NCBI GenBank assembly: GCA_963978895.1
Contig: CAXBUH010000001.1
Span: 116,001-180,000, forward strand
DNA: 64,000 nucleotides
Reading direction: 5' to 3'
DNA from: Erpobdella octoculata
Lineage: Eukaryota; Annelida; Clitellata; Hirudinida; Erpobdellidae
Part shown: positions 46,231-60,649 of the stretch, piece after piece
Layout: every line of letters starts with the position of its first letter
Position numbering within the stretch: position 1 is the stretch's first letter
Notes under the pieces: model-generated
What the model was told of the DNA's origin: nothing
What the model saw: the letters and a program-made list of their open reading frames with translations, nothing else
Databases searched by the model: none
Position numbers and translations under genes: made by a program

Positions 46231-48918
46231 CGGTTCAACATTTTAGATTTATTTTTATCAGGTGCTAATATAATAACGGGATCACCTAATTGAAATTTAC
46301 AATCAGTACTTCTTAAGTTATAATATTTAGCATAACGATTTTGTTCGTTACTACCAGCAAGATCTGCATATTCGCGTGCTTCTTGTAGAGCTTTACAGAG
46401 ATCACTTAAATATTGAGTTGGATTTTTTCCTAACTTAAAAGATACTTCTCCCTCATTTACCCATGAATCTTTTAAAATAGATAATGGTCCTCTTGGAGCA
46501 GTTCCATAAATTAATGTATAAGGACTAACATGCGTTGTGGAAGACGGCTTCTCGCGAAGACTCCACAAAATAAAAGGCAATAATTTAAACCAACGTTTCG
46601 GATGATCCTGTGACAACTTATAAATCATGGTCTTAATACTTTGATTACAACGCTCTACAATACCAGCTGCTTCTGGATGTCCCGGAGTATTGAAACGTGG
46701 ACTATACCCTAAATATTTTAAGAGTTCTTTAGTCAAAGAACTCGTGAAATTACTTCCACAGTCAGAGCTAATAACTCGCGGAATTGAAAAAGTCATAAAA
46801 ATCTCTAGAAGGCAATCACAGACGCTTCGTGCTGTCAATGAGTGTAAAGGAAAAGCCATCGGCCATCTTGAAAAAAGATCAACTACGACTAGTGCATAAT
46901 TGAACTTGGGTGGGGGATTCAATGGAAACAATGGACCTATGCAATTCATTACGAGATGACTAAAAGGAAATTCATCTCCTCTGGGTATTGGTTGAATCGG
47001 GATACGATCCTTCATCTTTATAGGCGCCCTTAATTGACATATTTTGCAGGACTCGCAAAATTCTCTAACTTTGGTCTCCATCTCTGGGAACCAAAAATTC
47101 ATGCGTATGCGCTGTAAGGATGACTTAGTTGCCATATGACCTGCACACGGAGCTTCATGACCTAATTGTAAGATAATGGGAATGCGATCATTAGGTAAAC
47201 ATAATTGTTTTAATTTAAGTCCCCATAAAGCTTCCCTATGAAATAACATGTTTCCTTCGATAAAGAATCCCTTTTTCTTTCGAAGTGCAAATTCCCAAAA
47301 TGGTTTTAAAGAAGTGCAATTTCTTTGTTCTCTACCAAAGGAAGTGGTAGGAAAATCTACTCTATTATCATTTATAACAGGAATTCCTATAATAGTCTCT
47401 TCGTTATTACTAGGAATATCTGAGATTTCTTTGTCAGGATTAACTACAACCTCAACCGCTACCTCGTTAATCTGTACCGTTGGAACCGTTGTAACATCCA
47501 CCTCATCGTCGTTGGCAAAATCAGATAACCATGATATTAACATTTCATCTTCTGACAATTTTGTAGGCAAAGAATTTATTAATTCAGCATTCTCTTGAGG
47601 AACCACAACCTCATACAAAGTCTCGGCTTCAAGTCTCTCATTAACACCAGGGTGAATAATGATGGCTTCACTCAAATTAGGTACCACGGAAAAGAAAACT
47701 TTAAATTTAGGAGCAATGTTCATGGTATTATGGGATTTCTGCACTGGTTGCAACAAAAGCTCAACACACTCAACTGTTTCGTGTGAACCATGCACATCAA
47801 CTAATTCAAACTTTGTAGTTGGACGAACTCCTAAAGCGTCTACTAAGTCTTTCCTAATGCAATTAGTTTCAGCTCCACTATCAATTAAAGCTAACTGGGT
47901 TGTTGATTGATTAATCATAACCTCTCTAAAAGGTCGTTTATAGAATCGTTCAGTTTCGATGATAGGAGATTCATTCAATCCTATCCTAATATTTTTATTT
48001 ATAAGAGAATCACCTTGATTTAATACATGACAACAATTAATTTTAATATTTTTCTGGTTGGGACAATCTCTAGCAATGTGACCTACTTTCTGACAACTAT
48101 AACAAACGAGTGATCCTTTATTATTATCTTTATTATAATTCCTAACCGTCACTGGTTGACTATTAAAACGCTGTTGAGATGGAAGAGGATGGTTAAATCT
48201 TGGTTTAAAATTAATGTTAGGATTATTAATTGGTCTACTCGGAGGTGCATGACTCCTTACATCGTTAAGTCTTGGACGAGCATACTGAATGATATGACAA
48301 TCATTATCACGTACTGCCATATAATTATCTGCCGCCTCTGCAAGTTGTTCGCTGCCTAACCAATTATCTTTTTCTAGAGTGGACAGGTGATCAAGACAAC
48401 CTCGTGGCATTACCTCTTTTAATCTATCAGCACAGAGTAAATCTATTAAAGTATCAAAAGAATTTACTTCTCTGCTTTGTATATAATATGTCAGAGCAGT
48501 GCGTAAATGTGATGCAAATTCTATATAAGTTTGGTTATGAGTCTTCATCATCGACAGAAAGCGTTGTCTTAATATTAAAGGACTTATTCTATAACCCAAT
48601 AACAAAATTCTCTTAAGTTCATAATAGTCTTCGAGTTGATATGATGGTAAGTGATTAATGAGACTTCTGCCTCTCTCACTTAATTTAGGTAATAAAATTT
48701 TAGATTTTAAATTATCTTCCACTTCATACGAAATAAATTGTTTCTCTAAAAATTCAAAAAAACTAGGGATAGTCAATGGATCAGATGGAAAAGGTCCTAT
48801 TAGATCTCCTATTATCTTAACTAGTTTTATCGTTTTATTTGTTAGATCAGGTTGATGTGCTGTCTCTATACTAAACCTAGTTAATTCTCTTTCCCTTTCA
48901 TTTCTAACTTCTTCTCTT
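46224..48918 (-). pseudogene. Gag capsid, zinc knuckle, protease and integrase
   Basis: A long minus-strand frame. Capsid region: FFEFLEKQFISYEV to about 48250. Zinc knuckle CYSCQKVGHIARDC near 48085. Protease LALIDSGAETN near 47890 (DSG active site). Integrase zinc-binding HxxxxxGHxxxxxxL...CxxC near 47150-47030. Catalytic core: VVVDLFSRWP (Asp), VISSDCGSNF (Asp), PEAAGIVERCNQS (Glu), so D,D,E is complete. The frame ends at 46224 at a one-base break. The joined order gag-PR-IN is seen directly in one frame, so the integrase position is not an assembly of separate pieces. Confidence 0.9.
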
Positions 48919-49443
48919 TCAAATTTTAATTGCTCTCTCCGATCCTCTCCGATCCTCTGCTTCCCTCTCTTCTCTTCTCGATCGCTCTGCTGCTTCTCTC
49001 TCTTCTCTTTTCTCTTCTAATCTTATTCGTTCTCTTCGATCCTCTGCTTCCCTCTCTTCTCTTTTCAATCGTTCTGCTGCTTCTCTCTCTTCTCTTTTCA
49101 ATCGTTCTGCTGCTTCTCTCTCTTCTCTTTTCTCTTCTAATATTTCCCTCTGCATTCGCTCAGCCGATTCCCTCTCTTTATCTAGGAGTTGTAATTTCAC
49201 CACTTCTAAATTATCTATTACCACTCTACCCTGTTCTGCCATAAAATAACCGCCCGCTCCCTTTTCATCTGGGTTATCATGTAACACTCTAGGACTCTGG
49301 GATTCTACTCCACTAAACATGGTTTCCCGTCTATCTCTAGGGTTTACTCTTAACATTACTTGAGCAATATCTTCTGCTCGTTGCTCAGGCGATTCGAGAA
49401 CAGGGGTATTTGTACCTGTTTCACTTGAAGATTTCTCAGACAT
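48919..49443 (-). pseudogene. Gag N-terminal coiled-coil segment
   Basis: Starts at ATG 49443, about 175 codons. After an acidic start comes a repetitive Glu/Arg-rich coiled coil (EREAAERLKR units, 49150-48940), similar in style to the coiled coil of the 11098 gag. The frame is lost at about 48940-48960, where GATCCTCT(C/G)C is duplicated (10 bp). Such a duplication shifts the frame by one base and would explain the break to the capsid frame. Confidence 0.75.
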
Positions 49444-49604
49444 GACAACAATCTACTGCCACCCGAAATCTACGCCCGAAATTACACAACTGCACACCGT
49501 ACTTCAACACAAACCCACACTCGAAATTAAACACTACCTAAGGACAACCGCGAAATGAATCAGATAAACTTATCTCGATTCTTCTCCGTCAGACAAGGTC
49601 GATG

Positions 49605-49705
49605 CTCCTCCTGAACTGGTCGATCTCTTCTCCTTCTGAACTGGTCGAATGACTCGTCGACTTCTTCTCCTGAACTGGTCGAATGACTCGTCGGCTTCTT
49701 CTTCT
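49605..49705 (-). repeat. Short tandem repeat in gypsy leader
   Basis: Two to three copies of a GAACTGGTCGA / TCTTCTCC-containing unit of roughly 45 bp lie in the untranslated leader between the 5' LTR and gag. Confidence 0.6.
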
Positions 49706-49750
49706 TCTTCAAAATCTTCTTTTCAATCAAGATCTTCTTTTTCAATATCC

Positions 49751-49768
49751 CACCGCTGCCACCAGTAA
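49751..49768 (-). other. Primer binding site of Gmr1-like element
   Basis: On the minus strand, TTACTGGTGGCAGCGGTG lies directly inside the 5' LTR. The TGG start is as expected for tRNA priming. Confidence 0.65.
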
Positions 49769-50347
49769 TGTCAGTAACGTGCCGCCACTTTTACTAACTT
49801 TTACACTTTATTTGAAGAAGTTCAAGAACGAAATTTATTAACTGTTCAAAAGCAAGCAGGAACGAGTTTAAACTAGCGATTAGAGAAAACCGCGTGGAAA
49901 CAGTCACGTAGGACTTTCCCTCCTAAAATAATACAAGCAAACGTAGCCTTGCACACAAACACGAACAGCAAGAGAGTCTAGCGAGGAAGAGGCTCATTGT
50001 CCTTGTTCTCTTCCTTATATAAGAAAAAAACCACGAAATCAGAACAATCGATAAACCAATATAAACAAGTACTAAACATATTATTAGCCCGTTAAATCTC
50101 GATCGCGAAGACATAATATTTTCACTACTTATAAACATATATATAAACTATAATCCACGAGATTTATTTAATTAATTAATCGGTAGATTTCTCAATATAT
50201 TAAAAAATATACACCCCTATTAATTGCGGGAAATAACACGTGCTCCGATTGGCTCGTTAACACAAAGGATTCGACGTCACAAGATAAAAGATACTAAATA
50301 TACTAGAAATCAAATAAAATAAAAAGGAGGGGGGTCCAGCACTGACA
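49769..50347 (-). repeat. 5' LTR of Gmr1-like gypsy element
   Basis: 579 bp, bounded by TGTCAG and CTGACA, near-identical to 39237-39814. A TATA-like TTATATAAG lies in the minus-strand direction near 50017-50025. Followed by the ACGGG duplication. Confidence 0.9.
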
Positions 50348-51000
50348 ACGGGATTGTTGAACAATGTTAAGATAATTTTTCTAGATTCTATGACCCCGAA
50401 AGCCATTTCGTAAATACCAAAAACATATTTCTATAACGTATAGTTTCCGAGAAAATAAAAAAAATACGACTAAGTGGCTATCTTGACCGCCACCTTGAAT
50501 ATCGAGGTAACGTGATTGTTAGACAGTGTTGTAAATATATTTTTGGGATTCTCTGACCCCGAAAACCATATCTTAGAAACCAAAAACGCATCATTGTGAC
50601 ATATAGTTTCTGAGAAGTTTGAACAAATATGACTTGGTGGCCATCTTGAATATTAAGGTCACGTGATTATTACACAGTGTTGTAAATATGTTTTGTAGAT
50701 ACCTTAACCTCAAAAACCATATCTTAGACACCAAAAACGCATCGCTGTGACATATAGTTTCTGAGGAAATGGAACAAATATGACTTGGCAGCCATCTTGA
50801 ACATTAAGATCACGTGATTGTTGTACAGTGTTGTAAATATGTTTTTTGGATTTTCTGATTCCGAAAACCATATCTTAGACACCAAAAACGCATCGCTATG
50901 ACATATAAGTCCTGAGGAAATTGAACAGATATGACTTGGCAGCCATCTTGACCGCCATCTTGAATATCTAAAACTGCGAGGGATTTCAAAATTACACCAT
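50348..51000 (+). repeat. 151-bp tandem repeat, part 2
   Basis: About four diverged units with CACGTGAT, GTTGTAAATAT, CCATATCTTAGA and GCCATCTTGA words at 151-bp spacing. It is the continuation of 37925-39236 before the gypsy insertion. Another block is at 58375-58600. Confidence 0.75.
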
Positions 51001-51309
51001 AATTTATCTTGATCTAGGATATCTAGCGTAGAGACTGACACCTCACTCAAATTTGTATCATTTCGCATCCCACGGAAATATTAGTTGCTGCCAGACTAAA
51101 AGGCTGGGCGGTACAGGAATGGAATGTAAAAACGACGAATAAAAACAAATAAAATTTCGAAATACATAGATAAAAATTAAATAAATAAAATTATGAGCAA
51201 AATTAACAACGGGGGAAGGTATTAATTAAGAATAAAATCATAGGAGCAAATATAAATCAAATATAACATAAGAATTGTAGCTTTAGATTTTCGTCGATAC
51301 AGGAATTGT
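51001..51309. other. Intergenic, nothing recognised
   Basis: Diverged AT-rich sequence. No motif could be supported. Confidence 0.4.
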
Positions 51310-51360
51310 ACATATATATATATATATATGTTTACTTTTCTCGTTTTACTTTTGACCCTG

Positions 51361-51873
<513 letters not shown>

Positions 51874-51897
51874 GTAAAATCATCGATTTTTACATGG

Positions 51898-53358
51898 TTA
51901 CCCCCTTCTTAATTCTGCTCGTCGAACAGCATAGTCGCTTTTGAGAAATGCGACTCGGCCACAAACACAAAATAACTTGATCTTTACTCGTGGCTTTGAC
52001 CGCAATTCGCAAACAACATGGTCAAGTCTCTTGATCGTTTGATGCAGTTTCTTCCAGTCCTTCTTTGGCTCATCAACAGAGTCTTTCTTTGGCTCATCGT
52101 CGCCATTTCTGCATGGTTCATCACAGCCTTTTTTGCATACCTCGTCCTTGCACGGTTTATCGGAATTATCTGCTTTTACTTCTTCCTTCACATCTTTCAG
52201 ATCTTTCTCAAAAAACTCTTCAAAAGGTTTTTCGAAAACACGTTCCATAAATCCAATAAATCCCTTCATCAGACTGTTATTTGATTTTAAAATGACTCTT
52301 AGTCTATCTGATCTAGAATCATCTGATTTAGAACCCTCGGTACCGTTCTCTGTTCTTGGCTCATCTTTTTCAGAGTTTTTGCTTGTTGTTTTGGAGAAGT
52401 TCATCGCCGTCATGTTTGTTTTCTTCCAAGCTACAATCGAACGTTTTCTTTTCACATTTCTACTCGTCTCTTTCGTCGGTGTCAACTTTCGTATCGTCCA
52501 GCGGATCTTTCTTCAAATTATCGCCATCGTCTCTCAAATGAGTGTCTTCTTTTTTTGTCAAGTTAACTTTGACGTATTTCTCCATTGGAGTTTCGTCCGT
52601 TTCTAAATCCTCGGTTGCTTCATCTGAGTCAGATTCTTCACTGAAATCTTACCCTGAATATTCGATGCCGTCGTCTGTTATGGAGGCTTCCGTTTCAGAA
52701 CCGTCGCTGTATGGGTAAAAGCCATAGTTGTTATTGCCATTATTATAATCATCATCATCACTTTCATCCTCATCGTTTTGTATTTCGTTTTCAACATTCT
52801 TCCCATCTTCTTTAGTTTTGTTTTCGACGTACAAACCGACTTTATCACTGTCACCATCTTTGCATGGTTCATCTTGAGCATCTTTACAAGGTTCATTATC
52901 ATGACCGTCTTTGACAGGCACATCATCATGACCGTCTTTGACAGGCTCATTTATCATGACCATCTTTGCATGATTCATCTTGAACATCTTTGCATGGTTC
53001 ATCTTGCACATCTTTGCAAGGCTCATCACCATGACCATCCTGGCATGGTTCATCTTGTACATTCTTGCATGGTTCGTCTTGACCGTCTTTTTTGCTTCCG
53101 CAATTGTTTGTGTCACCATTGAGGAGTTCAAGAAATTTCTTGCTGTGCTGCTCTGTTTTCCTCCGCCATTCTATTCAGAGCCTTCATCAATTCATTTTCT
53201 GCTTCGAACTCATTCTCTTCTGGATCAAACCCTTTGTTCTCCAATGACGTCCGGAGGCGGTCCACGAGCTCAGACTTTCTTTCTTTATGACTGAGCTCTC
53301 GTTTACTAAGTTCCCGCCTCAATTCGAGTATCAAAAGTTCATCCGCTTTCAAAACCAT
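51898..53358 (-). pseudogene. Gag of a third LTR retrotransposon, SAP-domain N-terminus
   Basis: Minus strand from ATG 53358. Residues about 8-45 form a SAP-like helix-turn-helix (LILELRRELSKRELSHKERKS, then ELVDRL). After a frame change near 53130 there is a region of DEPCKD-type tandem repeats (about 53090-52840), then an acidic tract, another break near 52640 and a lysine/glutamate-rich part to 51898. The end carries a decayed zinc knuckle (CVCGRVAFLKSDY, with the His and last Cys changed). Pol is missing. The adjacent primer site and LTR end identify it as gag. SAP domains in gag are unusual. The repeats and frame changes show a degraded copy. Confidence 0.6.
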
Positions 53359-53363
53359 TCTTG

Positions 53364-53382
53364 TATCCCAATTCTGACACCA
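53364..53382 (-). other. Primer binding site of SAP-gag element
   Basis: Minus strand TGGTGTCAGAATTGGGATA directly follows the LTR end ...GATATCGTAACA. It overlaps no coding sequence and lies about 5 bases upstream of the gag ATG. Confidence 0.6.
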
Positions 53383-53383
53383 A

Positions 53384-54848
<1,465 letters not shown>

Positions 54849-54879
54849 TATATATATGGTGATTTTTATAATTTGCTTA

Positions 54880-55090
54880 CTAATGTTTAAAATAAAAAAA
54901 TTGCTCTTCTCCACCTTACCTAACTAACTTAATAAAAATCCCTCCTTAGTCTGGTCTTCGATCTTCCTCTCTTAGCCACTTTCGTATCTTTTCTGTTAAG
55001 CATTCTTTTGCTAAACGCTCTTTTTTCTACTCTGGTCCCTTTCTCTGGAACTCTCTTCTTACTTCTCTTAAAAACTTATCGGTTCAATAA
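54880..55090 (+). pseudogene. LINE RT C-terminal fragment
   Basis: Related to the LINE tail inside the hAT element (36329-36595), in opposite orientation. It encodes SFSYSG-like and WNSLPTS-like blocks with breaks. No more of the element is present. Confidence 0.55.
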
Positions 55091-55099
55091 GTTCGTATC

Positions 55100-55980
55100 C
55101 GGGCGCTATTGAACTCCAAGGAAATAGCGCTATAGAACTTTAATCGATTGATTGACTAAGACAGGAGATCCGCCAACAACATCAGAATCCGTTGACAGTC
55201 GTGTTTTAATTTTTTTTTGGCATTTTGTCTAAATTAAACTTTTTTTCTATCTAAACTTAAGTTAAACGTAACTTTGACTTACAGTTTTCTAAAACAAATC
55301 AATCGCTGAAGCAAAAGAAACTATTGTTTGGTTAGCAGCCACCATAATGGCGGCTGTTTGAGCGTCTCCAATAAACTCTCTAATTTAAATGTTCTTCTTA
55401 AGGAAATAGTTTATATTTTTTAAACTAATTATTAATTTTATAAATGCAAAAGTTTATTGTCGTTTTGACGACCTGGGTCTCTTTGACGGTTTCGGCTCTC
55501 CGGCGTCTGGCAGGTTTGGACTGGTCAGCATCAGCTTTGTGTTTTTTGTCAGCCACACTAATTTTTATATTATAGAGATCAGGGGTCATCCATGATCATC
55601 AGCCGTGATACTTCATTCCAATTCGTTTCAGCACTTGTATCTGGTGATCAAAGACCTTCTCCTGCCGATGTCTTTCTCACCTGATTGCACCATGTTTGCA
55701 GCTCCTGTCAAGACTTATGTTCTCATTTTTACACACTTTCATTACTTAACTTGACTTCTCTGTCTGTCTGTCGTCAAATTAGGCAATCGATTTTAAACTA
55801 ACTTCTCGATGAGCTAGAGATATAAAAATGTAAACATACTTCCGAACTGATTAACAATGCATTCTATCAAATTTTCGGATCGATTGAACAAAATTTAGGC
55901 AAAATAATTATTTGTGATATTTTCGTCAAACTATTTATTGTTTATGCTAATAGGCTCGTTGTTATACCATATATCATTCG
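55100..55980. other. Intergenic, nothing recognised
   Basis: No coding sequence or repeat end that I can support. Confidence 0.4.
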
Positions 55981-56263
55981 TTTTGTTCATGCTTAATTTT
56001 CTGCTGTGTATTCGACATCATTTTCACTGTCGCTTACAGTTACAGATTCGTCGTCATCTCGGAATAGAAAGTCATCTTCAGTTCGTCCATATCTTTTGCA
56101 ATACCAGATTTTAAGAAAGATGTGGGAAAACATGTCTTTTCTCTACAAAACAATGTATGGAATTTTACTTAAATGGCCAACTCCAAAAATCTTCAGTATA
56201 TTCGTATAAGTCGAAGTCGTTTTTTGGCATCCTAAAAAAGGTACAAATTTCTCGACTTATACC
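55980..56263 (-). pseudogene. Possible DNA-transposon 3' coding end and terminus
   Basis: On the minus strand a short acidic C-terminus (DDESVTVSDSENDVEY) is followed by sequence starting CTCGGGTATAAGTCGAGAAA that resembles ends of pogo/Tigger-type elements. No catalytic motif is visible, so the call is weak. Confidence 0.25.
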
Positions 56264-56265
56264 CG

Positions 56266-56461
<196 letters not shown>

Positions 56462-56593
56462 TAATAGTAGACCACGTCACTCACTCACTGATTCTGTCAC
56501 GCTTACGTAATTAGTCGTATAGTAGTTATTAAATACAATTTTGTTTATCATTGATATATATATATATATATACATACATATATATATACATAT

Positions 56594-56626
<33 letters not shown>

Positions 56627-56629
56627 CAG

Positions 56630-56662
<33 letters not shown>

Positions 56663-56753
56663 TACATATATATATATATACATACATCTATATTATAGTA
56701 GCCCACGTCACTCACTCACTGATTCTGTCACACTTACGTAATTAGTCGTATAG
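56462..56753 (+). repeat. Direct repeat flanking a mixed TA/TACA microsatellite
   Basis: The segment CACGTCACTCACTCACTGAT and the following bases to AATTAGTCGTATAG (about 55 bp) occur at 56470-56521 and again at 56703-56754, with one base different. A TA/CATA microsatellite lies between. The element they belong to is not known. Confidence 0.65.
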
Positions 56754-56811
56754 ACGATATCGATGTGCACGTAAGAATTTATTGCGCGCAGGCGTGTAAT
56801 AATTGTTATTA

Positions 56812-57260
56812 TGGGTTAGAGGCGATTTGATCCAACAATACAAAATACTGGCTCATATTGATGAAGTGGATTTTTTTGTATTGCAAAAACATCCCACATG
56901 GCAAACTAACAGATCCTATTGTTTGAGAGATCACAACTGCCTTCTTTTACTACAAAGAATTAAAGGATGTGAAAAGCGAAAACACTTTTTCACAAATCGA
57001 GTAGCTTTCAGCTGGAACTCCTTGAAGCAGGAAGCAGTGGACGCATGTTCGGTGAATGCCTTCAAAGATCAACTCGCTCTACTTTGATTGCAGTATGACT
57101 TGTCAGCACAGAGGGGCCTGATGCAGCATCTCTTCATCAATCATACATGCTATTATAATGACTATTCAATTCTTATTGTTTTTTTGTTCTGTCTTTTTTG
57201 TGATTTTGAATGTATGTATTGATAACTGAATAAACAAACTCAAACTCAAACTCAAACTTG
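56812..57260 (+). pseudogene. LINE 3' end, ACTCAA-tailed family, second copy
   Basis: Close match to 33990-34435. An open frame to 57087 covers the terminal RT block (GDLIQQYKILAHIDEVDFF, then NRVAFSWNSLKQEAV), followed by the 3' UTR and CAAACTCAA repeats at 57237-57257. It is 5' truncated, but its coding part is better preserved than the first copy. Confidence 0.7.
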
Positions 57261-57269
57261 ATTCAATTT

Positions 57270-58115
57270 CGTTTTCTGATTCAGTATCAGAGTCAAAACA
57301 ATCAACGTTATCGCATAGATCCAGATTTCCACCACATGTGCACATTTCTGTACACTTCAGTTTGTTCGCTTTGCAGCTACGTGTTGGTGCACGTCTACGT
57401 AGAACACATGAACATCTGCACAGATTGAGGATAGCATAAGTGGCACAAGGCTCTGTGCATCCCACAGGTTCATATTGATCACTGACTTGTTTCAATCCTA
57501 GAAGTGAAAATGAGGGAAGTTGTGGATGTTGGCAAATGTCTTGATTCCATTGCATAGCTTGCAAGTTTGCCCTTAAAATTGCTGGATACAGCGAACTCTT
57601 TGTTGGTGGAAGACTTTCGCCTGGATGTTTTTTTTGTAAATAACCACCATCTAACATCTCCAATGTTTGTCATTTTACTGTTAGGCACATATACTTGACA
57701 TACAAGTTTTTTCGAGTTCATGCAGCACGGATTGTGATACACTTGCTGAAATGCCAAGTTCTGATAAGGCTTGGAAAACAACATTGCTTGTTGAATTGAA
57801 AGCTTTCCACCAGGTCAGCTTACTTTTACCTGAAAAAGATCCAGCTCCTGATAAGGAGTGTAATTCTGGTAGTGCTGATGCCTTGATAGGTCCCAATACT
57901 TTGTAAATTGGTTCAAGACTGACATAGTGTCGACTTAAACCAAGGCCAATAAATAGTCCAGAATCCGATGGCAAAAGTGGAAATCTTGGTATTGCAAGGA
58001 CCATGACGTCAGTGTCTGGAGAAAAACTGTGTAAAGTTTTTGCTCCTCTTCCCGCAAGTTGCACCGTATGTAGAATTATTTTGGTGTCGGCTTCTTCTTG
58101 TGAAAGCACTTTACG
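57270..58115 (-). pseudogene. PIN/XPG-like nuclease family member with Cys-rich tail, multicopy type
   Basis: Minus strand. The first block has SQEEADTKIILH and SPDTDVMVLA, whose acidic residues are placed like those of XPG/FEN or PIN nucleases, then LGPIKASALPELHSLSGAGS and KLTWWKAF. After frame changes near 57700 it continues with GESLPPTKSSLYPAILRA, QAMQWNQ and a cysteine-rich end (CRCSC, CKANKLKCTEMCTCGG). I recall proteins of this layout as repeated, uncharacterised genes in cnidarian, mollusc and echinoderm genomes, probably element-encoded, but cannot name the element. Two frame breaks show a pseudogene. Nuclease activity is inferred only. Confidence 0.5.
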
Positions 58116-58374
58116 TTTTTTATCTCAACACATGAACACAATTAATTTAATATCAATATTTAATTTTACACTGAAGGGTGCTTAAAAGGCATCATTACAA
58201 TCGGGTTTCTCTACAAAAGTCACTAAAGCCTTGTTGCAATATCAGTTAAATAACCTTGCAATGTGGTTATTATTAAAATGCATAAATGATAATATAAATA
58301 ATTATGTACTGAATGAATTTTTTTTTCAAAACAGGATTTTGAAAAATTATAAAACATATTATTTGCTAGTCATC

Positions 58375-58600
58375 TTGTAAATCTTGGCCTCCATCTAGAT
58401 TATCAAAGTCACGTGATTGTTACACAGTGTTGTAAATATGTTTTTGGATTCTCTGAAACCGAAAACCATATCTTAGACACCAAAAACGCATCGCTGTGAT
58501 ATATAGTTCCTGAGGAAATTGAACAAATATGATTTGGCGGCCATCTTGACCGCCATCTTGAATATCTAAAAACTGCCAGGGATTTCAGAATTACACCATG
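58375..58600 (+). repeat. 151-bp repeat family, isolated block
   Basis: One and a half units similar to 50650-51000, ending in a short TA tract at 58606-58624. Confidence 0.7.
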
Positions 58601-58786
58601 ATTTTTCTATATATATATATATATTGGAATAATATTTTCTTTTAAACAGGCTCTAATAAATACAATTTACCGCTTAACGTTAGTCGTCTTTCTCAACAAG
58701 TTTTTAAAGCCCTTTTCATCCAATTGAAATGATAGACATATAATTGAATAGTTTATTGGTTAAAATTGATGAGTATTAAAACGATC

Positions 58787-58834
58787 AGGGTTAACTGGCC
58801 AGTTTCAGCTATAAAAAGCCATCTTCAGAACCCT
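58787..58834 (-). ncRNA. Hammerhead-ribozyme-like fold in PLE leader
   Basis: Minus strand parse: stem I AGGGTT/AACCCT, core CTGAAGA, stem II GGCT/AGCT with a T-rich loop, GAAA, stem III CTGG/CCAG without a loop, T then T before stem I. The pairing in stems I and III is kept relative to the other two copies although the bases differ. An extra U follows the core, as in the other copies. Confidence 0.6.
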
Positions 58835-59279
58835 ATGTTAAACAATAAATTAAATATTATAAAAGTTGAAAGGGAAGAGTTAAAAATCAGAAATACTTAG
58901 GCTTAGACGGAGACATTGAACTGGAGCTAGGCTGAATCAGTTTTCAGTTAATAAATTATTACGGCTATTGATAAATGAAGCACATTGAAATTTAAGTTTT
59001 TTCAATATTTTTTCAATAATTTAGAACTAAATAAGTAATTAAAACACAGGAAAGACAAGCTAAAACACGTTAAACGCTTGATATGTGAAAAACGTAACTA
59101 TCCAGAGCGGCGTTGTACGACTTGTGAATGTGAACAACACAAAGAACGACAAGAACGGGCACAAAAATATTGGCGGTAACATAAAGTAAAACAAAGCTAT
59201 TGTATACGGTCGGACAGCAATTAGCGCCGTCACCGCTTATTAATATTATCATTGTAAGTGAGATGCTCAAAAGTAGTAT

Positions 59280-59471
59280 TCAAACCACTGAGCCCCACAC
59301 CATTCTCACAGCCAGGCTGAACGTCAAAGTATTGTCTTCATCGCCGAGCAAGCCATGAGACAACGATAGAAGATTACTTTCTTCGAGGATGATATCAATA
59401 GTGTCGTTGACCGGGACGTTTGTAAATAGACTTTCTGCGTCTAATTTTACGTTACAAATGGAGATGGCCAA
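59280..59471 (-). pseudogene. Penelope-like reverse transcriptase fragment
   Basis: Minus strand frame with KLDAESLFTNVPVNDTIDII, the RT motif A block typical of Penelope-like elements (DxxSLFTNVP). The rest of RT is missing or out of frame. Confidence 0.6.
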
Positions 59472-59765
59472 ACACTGTTTGTCGATAACGTCGTTTTCCC
59501 CACCAGCTTCATCTTGTCTTCAAAGTGAGTTTCGCTCTTTGTAGCTCATTTAATGTGGTCGTTTTTTTTCCTTCTGTTGTTTCAACTTAAATTTCAATGT
59601 GTTTCATTTATCAATAGCGTAATAATTTATTAACTGAAAACTGATTTAGCTTAGCTCTAGTTCAATGTCTCGTCATTTTAAATGGATGAAAAGGGCTTTA
59701 AAAGCTTGTTAAGAAAGGTGACTAACGTTAAGTGGTCAATTGTGGTTAATAGAGCCTGTTTAAAA

Positions 59766-60630
<865 letters not shown>

Positions 60631-60649
60631 AAATTATTTTGAAACTTTT

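Larger units (their letters stand above)
39237..50347 (-). mobile_element. Ty3/gypsy retrotransposon with integrase before RT (Gmr1-like)
   Basis: Complete element with both LTRs and a 5-bp target duplication ACGGG (39232-39236, 50348-50352). Minus-strand order: leader, gag coiled coil, capsid, zinc knuckle, protease, integrase, RT, RNase H, 3' LTR. Integrase upstream of RT is the Ty1/copia order, known among Ty3/gypsy elements in the Gmr1 group. A non-LTR element sits inside the RT. The LTRs are close to identical, so both insertions are recent, yet the ORFs contain several frameshifts. Confidence 0.9.

Noticed and set aside
46224..48918. Integrase placed before RT because of a rearrangement or mis-assembly
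   Set aside because: Capsid, zinc knuckle, protease and integrase lie in one continuous frame, and RNase H directly precedes the 3' LTR, so the order is native.
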